DNA of 64,000 nt from Chitinophagales bacterium (GCA_017303835.1 JAFLBI010000001.1:2666001-2730000), one strand, 5' to 3'. Counted from the stretch's first letter, positions 26,454 to 35,516 are shown. A program made the numbers and translations. The notes: generated by a model not told the origin, from the letters alone.

Positions 26454-26948
26454 TCAGGCATTCACCTGTTTCTGTTGCGCAATGGGATTGTGTTCCAGTT
26501 TCAACATAAGCATGCGGTACATGTGATGCGCTTCATGCAGTAGGAAAAAGTCAATCCAGTCGCCAACAGACATACTGCCGTATAATGCATGGGTGCCTGT
26601 TTTGCTCAGTTGTGCATCAGTCAGGGCTTCAGCAATGCTGATCAGGTCTTCTCTTCTTTCCTGAATACGATCCCAAATATCCATCACTTCTAATTGTTGA
26701 TATTCCTGGAAAAGGGGATCTTTTTTGGTATCGTAGGCAGAGAAAACGGAAGCCTGATTTTGAACAATATCATTCAGGCGATGAATGAATCTTGGTTGGT
26801 AAACAGCCAGATGAATCAGGTGCTCGTAAATACTCCAGGATTGATCCTGTTTCTTATGTAAAGCTTCTGTAGATACATCAGCTAATATTTTGCGCAAATC
26901 GAGGTGTTGCGTTTGTAAACGGGTGATGATGGATGCAGATAGTGCCAT
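26454..26948 (-). CDS. DinB family protein
   Basis: A 164-aa four-helix bundle. Three metal ligands fit the DinB pattern: His in Y-E-H-L-I-H-L, and H-E-A-H-H-M near the C-terminus. W-S-I-Y-E-H-L-I-H-L and F-L-L-H-E-A-H-H are typical of the DinB_2-type thiol transferase-like group. Substrate unknown. Confidence 0.85.
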   Translation of the reverse strand: MALSASIITRLQTQHLDLRKILADVSTEALHKKQDQSWSIYEHLIHLAVYQPRFIHRLNDIVQNQASVFSAYDTKKDPLFQEYQQLEVMDIWDRIQERREDLISIAEALTDAQLSKTGTHALYGSMSVGDWIDFFLLHEAHHMYRMLMLKLEHNPIAQQKQVNA

Positions 26949-27044
26949 TGGGGTTTTCTTTCTAAGAACAAGGTAGGAAAGTGTTGCGCAGAAAAAAAAA
27001 CCTGTTTACAACCAAATCGTTTAATACAATAGCTTCAGGGGGTA

Positions 27045-28076
27045 CTAATCCTGCCAAATGCGCAAGCCTTCGCTGCAGTTGGAGCAGATGTCAATATTTT
27101 TTCTGCTGCTCATCAATTCCTTTCTGAATTGCTGGTAATTGGCATTATGCCATACATCTTTAAAACTTTGCATTTTCAGATTGCCCAGGTGGTGCATGGC
27201 GTCTTTATCAAAGCAGCAGGGCACAACAATACCATCCCAGGTGATTACATTGGCATGCCAGAGCTTCCAGCAATGGTTTTGTAAGCCACTTTTTACCCGA
27301 ATTTGCCCTTTTCGGTCTTTTTTATACCTGCTGTATTTGTCAATGCTTGGAATAAGTTGGTTAGGGTCGTTTTCGTAATCATAAACCTGGGCGGTTTTTA
27401 GCCTTACCTGATCCACGCCGATTTCCTTGCCTAATTGCTTAACTGCTTCTATCTGATGTTCATTTGGTTTTACAACCAGAAACTGAAAGAAAACAAAGGG
27501 TGTTTTGCTGTTCAGCGCTTTTTTCCATTTAACAATATTTCTGGCACCTTCCAGCACTTTCTCCAGCTTACCACCCACGCGGTATTGTTCATAAACATCC
27601 TGTGTAGTACCATCAATGGAGATGATTAGTCTGTCCAATCCACTTTCAACTGTTTTCCGTGCTTTTTCATCCGTCAAGTAATGGGCATTGGTAGAAGTAG
27701 CGGTGTATATACCCTTATCATGCGCATATTTCACCATATCCAGAAAGTCCGGATTTAAATATGGCTCACCCTGAAAATAAAAAATCAGGTAGATCAATTC
27801 CTTATGAATATCATCAATTGTTTGCCGAAAGAAATCTTTCTGCAACATGCCGGTTGGTCGGGTGAATTCCCTTAAACCGCTGGGGCATTCAGGGCAGCGC
27901 AGGTTACAACTGGTGGTTGGCTCAAAAGAAATGGAGATAGGTAAACCCCACTGTGTGGGTTTACCGGTAAGCTTACTGATTTGATAGCTGGTCCATACTT
28001 TACCCGCATTCCAAACTTTTGCAAACCTGAGTTTGGAAATCAAATTGAGCGAGTCATTCCAGTTAAAATATGGCAT
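27045..28076 (-). CDS. Radical SAM/SPASM domain protein
   Basis: A 343-aa radical SAM enzyme. The [4Fe-4S] motif C-N-L-R-C-P-E-C (C-x3-C-x2-C) lies at about 57-64. The C-terminal SPASM region has H-C-W-K-L-W, V-P-C-C-F-D-K-D and C-S-N-C, with enough Cys for an auxiliary cluster. Other landmarks are Y-F-Q-G-E-P-Y-L-N-P and S-I-D-G-T-T-Q-D-V-Y-E-Q-Y. The substrate is unknown; many members mature peptides or are involved in glycan-linked modification. Divergent from the lysozyme gene with 91 bp between starts. Confidence 0.9.
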   Translation of the reverse strand: MPYFNWNDSLNLISKLRFAKVWNAGKVWTSYQISKLTGKPTQWGLPISISFEPTTSCNLRCPECPSGLREFTRPTGMLQKDFFRQTIDDIHKELIYLIFYFQGEPYLNPDFLDMVKYAHDKGIYTATSTNAHYLTDEKARKTVESGLDRLIISIDGTTQDVYEQYRVGGKLEKVLEGARNIVKWKKALNSKTPFVFFQFLVVKPNEHQIEAVKQLGKEIGVDQVRLKTAQVYDYENDPNQLIPSIDKYSRYKKDRKGQIRVKSGLQNHCWKLWHANVITWDGIVVPCCFDKDAMHHLGNLKMQSFKDVWHNANYQQFRKELMSSRKNIDICSNCSEGLRIWQD

Positions 28077-28167
28077 GCGCCAAAAATAAGCGAGTAATTC
28101 AGAATCGCAGAGCTTTGTGTATGCGCAATCGCTAATCGCGCTATATTTTCAGCATTTTTGCGTACAG

Positions 28168-28992
28168 ATGGCAAAGCATAAGGTAGTTAAGCAAAAAACC
28201 ATAAAATCAAAAGCTCGTACAAAAAAGCCAGCTTGGAAATTATGGCTTCCGGTAGGCATATTGGCGGTTTTATTGATCGGAAATGGTTGGTTTGTTTACC
28301 AGAAATGGAAAGCAGATCAGCAGGAAGTAGTTGCTAAGCGTACCAGTTTTGAAGCGTTTGGTATAAGTATGCCTGCAGACTATAGCATTCATGGCATTGA
28401 TGTAAGTAGTTATCAGGGGGCAATTTATTGGCCTGGGGTAAAGCAAATGAAAGCCGATACCTCTTCACTCAGCTTTGCATTTATCAAAGCCACCGAGGGT
28501 TTGAATGATGTTGACAAACGATTTGCCTACAATTGGGCTGAAGCACGTAAAGCTGGACTTGTGCGAGGCGCATATCACTATTTTTTGGCTACCAAAAGCG
28601 GTAAAAAGCAAGCAGAAAATTTCTTGAAAAATGTGCCCTTATTACCGGGCGATCTACCACCTGTTGTAGATATTGAAAAGTTGCATCGCGTGCCAAGAAC
28701 ACTGATGCGTAAGCGTTTGCAGGAATGGCTGGACCATGTAGAGCAGGCAACTGGCAGAAAGCCGATTATTTACACTTTTGCTGATTTTTATGAAAAGGAA
28801 CTTGGCCCGGATTTCAATGCTTACCCCTTATGGGTAGCGCATTATTTTCAGCCTGAGCGGCCGAGAATCAACCGGCCCTGGTCTTTTTGGCAGCACAGCG
28901 ATCAGGGTCAGGTAAGTGGTATTACCATGCGGGTTGATTTCAATGTTTTTTCAGGAAACCAGGAAGCATTAAGACAGCTCTTATTACCTTGA
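28168..28992 (+). CDS. GH25 family lysozyme, membrane-anchored
   Basis: A 274-aa muramidase. A Lys-rich N-terminus (M-A-K-H-K-V-V-K-Q-K-T) is followed by a transmembrane segment (about 26-45) and a GH25 barrel: G-I-D-V-S-S-Y-Q-G (catalytic Asp), F-I-K-A-T-E-G, G-A-Y-H-Y-F, V-V-D-I-E-K and the final W-Q-H-S-D-Q-G. It probably cuts peptidoglycan from the periplasmic side while held at the inner membrane. The start at MAKHKV avoids an N-terminal extension lacking any signal property. Confidence 0.92.
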   Translation: MAKHKVVKQKTIKSKARTKKPAWKLWLPVGILAVLLIGNGWFVYQKWKADQQEVVAKRTSFEAFGISMPADYSIHGIDVSSYQGAIYWPGVKQMKADTSSLSFAFIKATEGLNDVDKRFAYNWAEARKAGLVRGAYHYFLATKSGKKQAENFLKNVPLLPGDLPPVVDIEKLHRVPRTLMRKRLQEWLDHVEQATGRKPIIYTFADFYEKELGPDFNAYPLWVAHYFQPERPRINRPWSFWQHSDQGQVSGITMRVDFNVFSGNQEALRQLLLP

Positions 28993-29075
28993 GCGCAAAC
29001 GTTTGATGACTTTTCTGTTGAGGGAATGGTACAAGTATATTAAACCAAATTAGGTGTTCATTTAAAGCTTAATTC

Positions 29076-29184
29076 ATTGATTTACATTTGATTAGTTGTA
29101 GTTTCGCCGCGTTTTGGATAAAATGTGTTCTTTTTTTGTTACAAGATGCCCCTTGATTTCTTTCACAAAAGATTGTAAATCAAT
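29076..29184 (+). promoter_or_regulatory. Widely spaced inverted repeat upstream of the Crp/Fnr gene
   Basis: ATTGATTTACA (29076-29086) recurs as its exact reverse complement TGTAAATCAAT (29174-29184), 87 nt apart, in the 261-bp gap before the regulator. It could be a pair of operator half-sites for looping or an RNA pairing. The gap otherwise holds a -7 element. Confidence 0.35.
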
Positions 29185-29226
29185 AATTTAAACAAGAAAA
29201 ATTCACAGAGATAGCGTTGAAATACT

Positions 29227-29234
29227 TAGATTTG
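29227..29234 (+). promoter_or_regulatory. -7 element of the Crp/Fnr gene
   Basis: TAGATTTG, a full match to TAnnTTTG, lies 19 nt before the ATG at 29254. No TTTG-like -33 box is seen at 19-21 nt spacing, which suggests dependence on an activator. Confidence 0.5.
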
Positions 29235-29253
29235 AATTAACAACTGTTCTTAT

Positions 29254-29964
29254 ATGAAAGCCGAAGTTGATCACTCACAATGCCAGTACTGCGCACATCG
29301 CTTTACCTCTGTTCTCTGTAAAGCGAAAAGCGAGTTTTTAGAAGAGATCAACATGCAGAAAGTCTGTAACACCTACAAGAAAGGACAGGTGATATTTCAT
29401 GAAGGTGCATATCCATTCGGCGTGTATTGTATCAATGAAGGAAAGATTAAATTATCCCATCTCGGCGATGATGGAAAAGAGCATATCACCAGATTATTGA
29501 AGGGTGGCGATATTATGGGTTATCGCGCATTATTGAGTGGAGACCGTTATGGTTCTTCTGCTATTGCGCTGGAAGATACACAGGTGTGTTTTGTTCCAAA
29601 GGATTTGTTTGTGCATGCGCTGAAACATGATGCTGGCTTGGCTTTCGAGATGATGAAGATGCTGAGTGATGAGCTGCATAAAGCTGAGGTAAAGATTACG
29701 CATCTGGCACAAAAACCAGTTCGTGAACGTTTGGCTGAAACCTTGCTCTTCATCAAAGAAACCTACGGTTTTGAGCAGGATGGTACAACCTTGAATGTGC
29801 GTTTATCGAGAGAAGAAATTGCCAACCTTGTTGGTACTGCTACAGAATCTACCATACGTCTCTTATCAGAATTTAAAAAAGATGGCATCATCGATCTTGA
29901 CGGAAAGCGAATCCGTATAATGAAAGTTAAGGATCTGGTGCGCACAGCCAATTTACAGGATTAA
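29254..29964 (+). CDS. Crp/Fnr-family regulator, FNR-like with N-terminal Cys
   Basis: A 236-aa regulator with a cyclic-nucleotide-type beta-roll (about 30-150) and a C-terminal winged helix (about 170-235; L-S-R-E-E-I-A-N-L-V-G-T-A-T-E-S-T-I-R-L-L-S-E-F is the recognition helix-turn-helix). Cys10, Cys13 and Cys22 near the N-terminus and Cys112 in Q-V-C-F-V-P-K could ligate an oxygen-sensitive [4Fe-4S] cluster, though the spacing C-x2-C-x8-C differs from C-x2-C-x5-C of E. coli FNR. The T-E-S-T-I-R part fits an FNR-like recognition helix. It precedes the cbb3 oxidase island and is the natural candidate to bind the two boxes at 29988 and 33085. Confidence 0.92.
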   Translation: MKAEVDHSQCQYCAHRFTSVLCKAKSEFLEEINMQKVCNTYKKGQVIFHEGAYPFGVYCINEGKIKLSHLGDDGKEHITRLLKGGDIMGYRALLSGDRYGSSAIALEDTQVCFVPKDLFVHALKHDAGLAFEMMKMLSDELHKAEVKITHLAQKPVRERLAETLLFIKETYGFEQDGTTLNVRLSREEIANLVGTATESTIRLLSEFKKDGIIDLDGKRIRIMKVKDLVRTANLQD

Positions 29965-29987
29965 GCCTCGCACAACTCCAGTTAAAC

Positions 29988-30001
29988 ATGACAAAAATCA
30001 T
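29988..30001 (+). promoter_or_regulatory. FNR-like operator 1
   Basis: ATGACAAAAATCAT fits the FNR/CRP-type dyad aTGAy-N4-rTCAt and is identical, within an 18-nt match, to operator 2 at 33085. A -7-like element TACCTTGC starts exactly 58 nt from the start of this site at 30046. Confidence 0.65.
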
Positions 30002-30069
30002 GTGTTACAATGAGTTGAGTCATAGTTAAGCGTAGAGCAGGAAGATACCTTGCACGTAAATTGTGTTGT

Positions 30070-30621
30070 ATGTTCCTGCATCGATTGGAAACCCGTTCAC
30101 AAGAAGCGCTCACACCTGAAGGTCTCTGTAATCTCATTCAATTTGAGTTTCAGCCGGAGATTAATGCCTCTTGTCAGAAAATAGAGTCTTATCTGCTGTC
30201 CAATCCTCAAATCAAAGAACTCCCTGTTTCAGTTGCAGAACTGGTACAATTGGTTTTCTCAAAATTAGAAGACGAAATCAAGCATTTGTTTTTGAAGCAA
30301 TCCGGAATTGTTTATCCCTGCATAAAGCGAAACTATAAAGGAACTGTGAAGATGGATGGTTCTGGCCCTTGTCTGGAACACAAGGTTTTTGAGAACATTC
30401 ACAATACCCATCAAGTCATCATTAACCTCATGCAAAGATTGCGTCAGTTACTGAATAATTTCAGTCCAACGCCAAATGCATCAATGGAGTGGCGTGAGTG
30501 CTTGAACGAACTATTCACGCTGGAGACAAAAGTCTTGCAATGGATTCACGTAGAGCAAAATCTGTTGTATCCAAAGGTTACCGGTAAATCTGCAAAATCA
30601 CATCACGGACATCATCATTGA
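30070..30621 (+). CDS. Hemerythrin-like protein
   Basis: A 183-aa helical protein, ATG start chosen over an upstream TTG. The C-terminal half has an HHE-like arrangement: a Glu/His/Lys helix (E-D-E-I-K-H-L-F), L-E-H-K-V-F-E-N-I-H-N-T-H, and W-I-H-V-E-Q-N-L-L-Y-P-K-V. The last is very like the final helix of RIC/ScdA-type di-iron proteins (H-x3-E-x3-L-[FY]-P). It may bind a di-iron site that senses or detoxifies O2 or NO, or repair Fe-S clusters. The His-rich tail (H-H-G-H-H-H) may bind metal. It lies between the FNR-type regulator and ccoI, 8 nt upstream of ccoI. Confidence 0.7.
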   Translation: MFLHRLETRSQEALTPEGLCNLIQFEFQPEINASCQKIESYLLSNPQIKELPVSVAELVQLVFSKLEDEIKHLFLKQSGIVYPCIKRNYKGTVKMDGSGPCLEHKVFENIHNTHQVIINLMQRLRQLLNNFSPTPNASMEWRECLNELFTLETKVLQWIHVEQNLLYPKVTGKSAKSHHGHHH

Positions 30622-30629
30622 TCTAGCAC

Positions 30630-33029
30630 ATGCTTACATCTACAACGGCACAACATACCAGTTGTTACCACTGCGGAGAAGACTGCGGTACAGCACCAAT
30701 TCATGCCCATGAAAAAGCTTTCTGTTGCGAAGGCTGTAAAATGGTGTATGAAATCCTGAATAAAAGCGGGATGTGTGATTATTATACCATCAGCAATAAT
30801 CCAGGCAATAGCCAAAAGATTAAAGTAAGGGAAGGCAAGTTTGCGTTTCTGGATGATGCTGGTATCAAACAATCACTTACCAGTTTTCGCGATGAGCAAC
30901 AAACACATGTAACATTTTATCTGCCACAAATGCACTGTAGCAGCTGTTTGTGGCTTTTGGAAAATCTGCATCGTATCAACCCGGCAGTTATTAGCAGTAA
31001 GGTGAACTTTACCCGAAAAGAAGCTGAAATTGTTTTCAACCACAATAGCGTTAGCATGCGTCAAGTGGCTGAATTGCTTACCAGTATTGGTTATGAGCCC
31101 TATATCAGCCTGCAGAATCTTTCAAAACGAAAGCAGTTCTTTGATAAGTCAAAGATCTTTAAACTCGGTGTTGCTGGTTTCTGCTTTGCCAATATCATGC
31201 TAATGAGTTTCCCTGAGTACTTAGGGATTGATGCAAAGGAACAACACTTGGTAAATCTCTTCCGCTATCTGAATCTGCTTCTCAGTCTGCCTGTATTTTT
31301 CTACAGTGCTACTGAGTTTTACAGCAGTGCCTGGAAAAGTTTAAAACATCGTTTTCTCAATATTGATGCGCCCATTGTGTTGGCGATATGGGTAACCTTT
31401 GGCAGAAGTATTTATGAAGTGCTCTCTGATACAGGCAGTGGGTATTTCGACAGCATGAGCGGGATTGTTTTCTTTATGCTGGTGGGTAGGGTGTTGCAAG
31501 ACAAAACTTATGAGCAGCTTTCTTTTGAAAGAGACTATACTTCGTATTTCCCAATTGCTGTTACACGCTTGCGCGATGGTAATGAAGAAACAGCCAGCCT
31601 GCCTGCTGTGCAATTAGACGATACTTTATTGATACACCATCAGGAATTGATTCCTGCCGATGGTATTCTTACACGTGGTAAGGCCCTGATTGATTACAGT
31701 TTTGTAACCGGTGAGAGCGTGCCTGTTGAGAAAGAAATGGGCGAGATTGTTTATGCAGGAGGTAAACAAATTGGCGGCAATATTGAGATACTGGTTATTA
31801 AAGAAGTATCACAGAGTTATCTTACGCGCTTATGGAACAGAGATGAGTTAAAACAAGAAAAGCAGTATGAGGAAAGATCCTTTGTGCATCTGCTCAGTCG
31901 CTATTTTACATGGATTGTGTTTGCAATCGCTGCAAGTGCTGCTGCTTACTGGTATTTGAATAATCCAGCCAATATCTGGCCAGCTGTAACAGCTGTGCTC
32001 ATTGTAGCTTGCCCATGTGCGCTGTTGTTGAGTAATACATTTACAAACGGGCATATTCTCCGCATTCTTGGTCGCAAGCATGTTTACATGCGTAATGCAC
32101 AGGCTATTGAAGAAATGGCAGATGCTAATTATATCGTTTTTGATAAGACAGGTACTTTAACCACAGGCACAGGTCAGGATATACGCTTTGATGGTAAGTC
32201 TTTAACCAAGGAACAAAAGCAACTGGTTGTTTCGCTGGCTGCACAATCTACACACCCCATGAGCAAGGCCATAGTCTCAAGTTTGGGTGAAGTACGCAAG
32301 TTGGAAGTAGTTGCTTTCAATGAGCAAACAGGTAAAGGCATTGAGGGTTTTGTGAACGGTGTATTGGTAACTATTGGCTCAAAAGCATTTGTTACACATC
32401 AGCAGGGCCGCGAATTTGATACGGCGGTATACATTGCTATTGAGGAGGAAGTCTTAGGAAGATTCACCGTCCGAAATCATTATCGCGAGCAGGTGCCTGC
32501 AATGATCAGGCATTTACGTAAGCGTTATGATTTGGCTGTGCTGAGTGGTGATAATGCGGGTGAACAGCAGTATTTACAAGACCTTCTGGGTTTTCAGGCA
32601 CATATTCTTTTCAACCAGAAACCCGAGGATAAGCTGGAGGTAGTAAAACAATTGCAGCGTGCCGGACATAAAGTGATGATGATTGGGGATGGTTTAAATG
32701 ATGCTGGGGCTTTGAAGCAGGCAGATATTGGTGTAGCCGTTACTGAGAACAGCAACAATTTTACTCCAGCCAGTGATGCCATTATGGAAGCAGCGCAATT
32801 ACCTAGGTTACTGCAGATAATCCGTTTGTGCCGTGCCAATAAGTATGTGGTGATGGCTGCATTTGTGGTATCAATCATTTATAACATCATTGGGGTGTAT
32901 TTCGCGGTTACCGCTCAATTATCGCCAATGATTGCTGCAATACTGATGCCTGCAAGTACCATCAGTATTCTCTTTATTACTTATGGACTGAGTAATTTCT
33001 TCTCATGGAAGCTGCGCTTAAATCCGTAA
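30630..33029 (+). CDS. ccoI: CcoI-type copper-translocating P-type ATPase
   Basis: A 799-aa P1B-ATPase that supplies copper to cbb3 oxidase assembly. An N-terminal Cys cluster (C-Y-H-C-G-E-D-C ... F-C-C-E-G-C) is followed by an HMA-like domain with M-H-C-S-S-C, membrane helices, the CPC motif (V-A-C-P-C-A, about residue 460), the phosphorylation site D-K-T-G-T (about 505) and the G-D-G-L-N-D-A hinge motif. Location at the head of the oxidase cluster supports CcoI rather than a general CopA. Confidence 0.93.
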   Translation: MLTSTTAQHTSCYHCGEDCGTAPIHAHEKAFCCEGCKMVYEILNKSGMCDYYTISNNPGNSQKIKVREGKFAFLDDAGIKQSLTSFRDEQQTHVTFYLPQMHCSSCLWLLENLHRINPAVISSKVNFTRKEAEIVFNHNSVSMRQVAELLTSIGYEPYISLQNLSKRKQFFDKSKIFKLGVAGFCFANIMLMSFPEYLGIDAKEQHLVNLFRYLNLLLSLPVFFYSATEFYSSAWKSLKHRFLNIDAPIVLAIWVTFGRSIYEVLSDTGSGYFDSMSGIVFFMLVGRVLQDKTYEQLSFERDYTSYFPIAVTRLRDGNEETASLPAVQLDDTLLIHHQELIPADGILTRGKALIDYSFVTGESVPVEKEMGEIVYAGGKQIGGNIEILVIKEVSQSYLTRLWNRDELKQEKQYEERSFVHLLSRYFTWIVFAIAASAAAYWYLNNPANIWPAVTAVLIVACPCALLLSNTFTNGHILRILGRKHVYMRNAQAIEEMADANYIVFDKTGTLTTGTGQDIRFDGKSLTKEQKQLVVSLAAQSTHPMSKAIVSSLGEVRKLEVVAFNEQTGKGIEGFVNGVLVTIGSKAFVTHQQGREFDTAVYIAIEEEVLGRFTVRNHYREQVPAMIRHLRKRYDLAVLSGDNAGEQQYLQDLLGFQAHILFNQKPEDKLEVVKQLQRAGHKVMMIGDGLNDAGALKQADIGVAVTENSNNFTPASDAIMEAAQLPRLLQIIRLCRANKYVVMAAFVVSIIYNIIGVYFAVTAQLSPMIAAILMPASTISILFITYGLSNFFSWKLRLNP

Positions 33030-33084
33030 AGTGTTTATACTCCTAAGCGATTGAAAAGCATTTGGTTAAACAGTTGACAAAAAC

Positions 33085-33098
33085 ATGACAAAAATCAT
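33085..33098 (+). promoter_or_regulatory. FNR-like operator 2 (oxidase operon)
   Basis: ATGACAAAAATCAT, identical to the site at 29988. The -7 element TATTTTTG starts at 33143, again 58 nt from the start of the box. This places the box centre near -65, a class I position. Confidence 0.7.
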
Positions 33099-33142
33099 CT
33101 GGGTGGTTGAGTTATATCATTTACCCTGCTTTGGTGACGAAA

Positions 33143-33150
33143 TATTTTTG
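33143..33150 (+). promoter_or_regulatory. -7 element of the ccoS-ccoN operon
   Basis: TATTTTTG fully matches TAnnTTTG and lies 20 nt before the ccoS ATG. No good -33 box is seen, consistent with activation from the FNR-like site upstream. Confidence 0.55.
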
Positions 33151-33170
33151 GCCTCAGTATATAACCAATC

Positions 33171-33323
33171 ATGAGTGTAATCATTGTTCTGCTAATCGCA
33201 AGTATTTCTGTTGCCGGTCTGTTCCTGGCAGCTTTTATCTGGAGCGTTAAAAACGGGCAGTTTGATGATGAGGCAAGTCCCCCGGTAAGAATCCTTTTTG
33301 ATGACAAAAAGCCATCAGCATAA
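33171..33323 (+). CDS. ccoS: cbb3 oxidase assembly protein CcoS
   Basis: A 50-aa single-pass membrane protein. The N-terminal hydrophobic stretch (residues 3-23) is followed by F-I-W-S-V-K-N-G-Q-F-D-D, the G-Q-[FY]-D-D signature of CcoS, which is needed for cofactor insertion in cbb3 oxidase. It lies between ccoI and ccoN, as in many clusters. Confidence 0.93.
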   Translation: MSVIIVLLIASISVAGLFLAAFIWSVKNGQFDDEASPPVRILFDDKKPSA

Positions 33324-33370
33324 TATCTCAACACAAACATTCATTCAGCACCTTAAATCAACCAACTGAT

Positions 33371-35506
33371 ATGCAAGTAGAGCAATTTCACTACGACAAC
33401 CGCACGGTCAGAAATTTTGCATACGCTACTGTACTTTGGGGTATAGTGGGTATGCTTGCCGGTTTACTGGTAGCCATCCAGTTTTATCTGCCAGCGGCCA
33501 GTTTCAATTTTGCGCCAACTACTTTTGGCCGATTGAGACCTGTACACACCAATGCGGTGATTTTCGCATTTGTGGGTAACTGCATTTTTGCAGGTATTTA
33601 TTATTCTTTGCAGCGTTTGTGCAAAGCACGTATGTTCAGCGATCTGCTCAGTAAGATCCATTTCTGGGGCTGGCAGTTGATCATTGTTGCAGCAGCAGTA
33701 ACCCTTTTCCTGGGTTATACTACGGGTAAAGAATATGCAGAATTAGAATGGCCAATCGATATCGCCATCACCCTTATTTGGGTAGTATTCGGTATCAATA
33801 TGTTTGGTACCATTTTAACCCGTCGCGAAAGCCATTTGTATGTCGCTATCTGGTTTTATATCGCAACCTGGGTTACAGTAGCTATGCTGCATATTGTGAA
33901 CTCTTTTGAAATTCCTTTCTCTCCACTGAAAAGCTATAGCTGGTATGCCGGTGTGCAAGATGCATTGGTACAGTGGTGGTATGGTCACAATGCGGTGGCA
34001 TTCTTCTTAACAACACCTGTGTTGGGTTTGATGTATTACTTCATGCCAAAAGCTGCCAACAGACCTGTATATAGTTATCGTTTATCTATTATTCACTTCT
34101 GGGCTTTGATCTTCATTTATATCTGGGCTGGTCCGCACCACTTGTTATATACAGCTTTGCCTGATTGGGCACAGAGCCTTGGTACAGTATTCAGTGTGAT
34201 GCTGATTGCACCGAGTTGGGGTGGTATGTTGAATGGTTTATTCACCCTGCGTGGTGCATGGGATAAGGTAAGAGAGGATCCCGTTTTGAAATTCATGGTA
34301 GTGGCAGTTACCTGTTATGGTATGTCCACTTTCGAAGGACCGATGCTGAGTCTGAAAAATGTAAATGCCATTTCACACTTTACAGACTGGACAATTGCGC
34401 ACGTGCATATTGGTGCTATGGGCTGGAATGGTTTCATCGCATTCGGTATGCTGTATTGGATGATTCCACGCATTTTCGGTACACAATTGTACTCTAAGAA
34501 ACTGGCCACAACGCATTTCTGGATTGGTACATTGGGTATTGTGTTGTACGCATTGCCAATGTATTGGGCAGGCTTTACACAAGCAATGATGTGGAAGCAG
34601 TTCACAGAAGAAGGTCAGCTGAAATTCCAGTTCTTAGAAACAGTTACCCATATCATACCCATGTATGTAACCAGAAGTTTGGGTGGTTTACTGTATATCT
34701 CAGGCGTTTTTGTGATGGTATATAACCTGGTAAAAACTGTTAAGAGTGGTAGTTTGATTGCTGATGAAGCAGCTGAAGCAGCACCATTGCCTAAGGTTAT
34801 TGAAACACATGGTAAGGAATACTGGCACCGTTGGATTGAGCGTAAGCCTGTGCAGATGCTGGTATGGAGTTTTGTACTGGTAGCCATTGGCGGTTTACTG
34901 GAAATGATTCCAACTTTCCTGGTGAAGAGTAATATCCCAACCATTGCTTCTGTAAAACCTTATACACCGTTAGAACTTCAGGGTAGAGATATCTATGTGA
35001 AAGAAGGTTGTTATACCTGTCACTCACAAATGGTTCGTCCATTCAGAGATGAAGTAGCCCGTTATGGCGAATACAGCAAAGCAGGAGAGTTTGTGTATGA
35101 TCATCCATTCCAGTGGGGTAGTAAGCGTACTGGTCCGGATCTCGCTCGTATCGGCGGTAAGTATCCAGACAGCTGGCACTATAACCACATGCTGGATCCA
35201 CGCACTATGTCTCCGGGTTCTATCATGCCGCAATATCCTTGGTTACTGGATACCAAGATTGATACTTCTTTGACTCCTGCTAAGATCAGAGCAATGCAAA
35301 CCTTGGGTGTACCATATCCTGAAGGATACGATGCACAAGCCAATGCTGAATTGATGGCTCAGGCCAATAAAATCAAGGATAATCTGAAGAAGGATAAAAT
35401 TGAGACAGCTGCTGATGCAGAAATCGTGGCACTGATTGCTTACCTGCAACGTGTTGGTGTTGATATCAAAGGCGAGCAGAAATCACAAGTAGCTTCACTG
35501 AAGTAA
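33371..35506 (+). CDS. ccoN: cbb3 oxidase subunit I-II fusion (CcoNO)
   Basis: A 711-aa fusion of catalytic CcoN (about 1-475) and the monoheme cytochrome subunit CcoO (about 490-711). CcoN shows the conserved His ligands (H-T-N-A-V, W-Y-G-H-N-A-V, A-G-P-H-H-L-L-Y-T, H-V-H-I-G-A-M-G-W-N-G), and CcoO carries G-C-Y-T-C-H (heme c, about residues 546-550) and S-Q-M-V-R-P-F. The high-affinity O2 reductase works at low oxygen. Fusion of the two genes is common in Bacteroidota and keeps stoichiometry 1:1. Confidence 0.96.
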   Translation: MQVEQFHYDNRTVRNFAYATVLWGIVGMLAGLLVAIQFYLPAASFNFAPTTFGRLRPVHTNAVIFAFVGNCIFAGIYYSLQRLCKARMFSDLLSKIHFWGWQLIIVAAAVTLFLGYTTGKEYAELEWPIDIAITLIWVVFGINMFGTILTRRESHLYVAIWFYIATWVTVAMLHIVNSFEIPFSPLKSYSWYAGVQDALVQWWYGHNAVAFFLTTPVLGLMYYFMPKAANRPVYSYRLSIIHFWALIFIYIWAGPHHLLYTALPDWAQSLGTVFSVMLIAPSWGGMLNGLFTLRGAWDKVREDPVLKFMVVAVTCYGMSTFEGPMLSLKNVNAISHFTDWTIAHVHIGAMGWNGFIAFGMLYWMIPRIFGTQLYSKKLATTHFWIGTLGIVLYALPMYWAGFTQAMMWKQFTEEGQLKFQFLETVTHIIPMYVTRSLGGLLYISGVFVMVYNLVKTVKSGSLIADEAAEAAPLPKVIETHGKEYWHRWIERKPVQMLVWSFVLVAIGGLLEMIPTFLVKSNIPTIASVKPYTPLELQGRDIYVKEGCYTCHSQMVRPFRDEVARYGEYSKAGEFVYDHPFQWGSKRTGPDLARIGGKYPDSWHYNHMLDPRTMSPGSIMPQYPWLLDTKIDTSLTPAKIRAMQTLGVPYPEGYDAQANAELMAQANKIKDNLKKDKIETAADAEIVALIAYLQRVGVDIKGEQKSQVASLK

Positions 35507-35516
35507 ATCAAGACAC

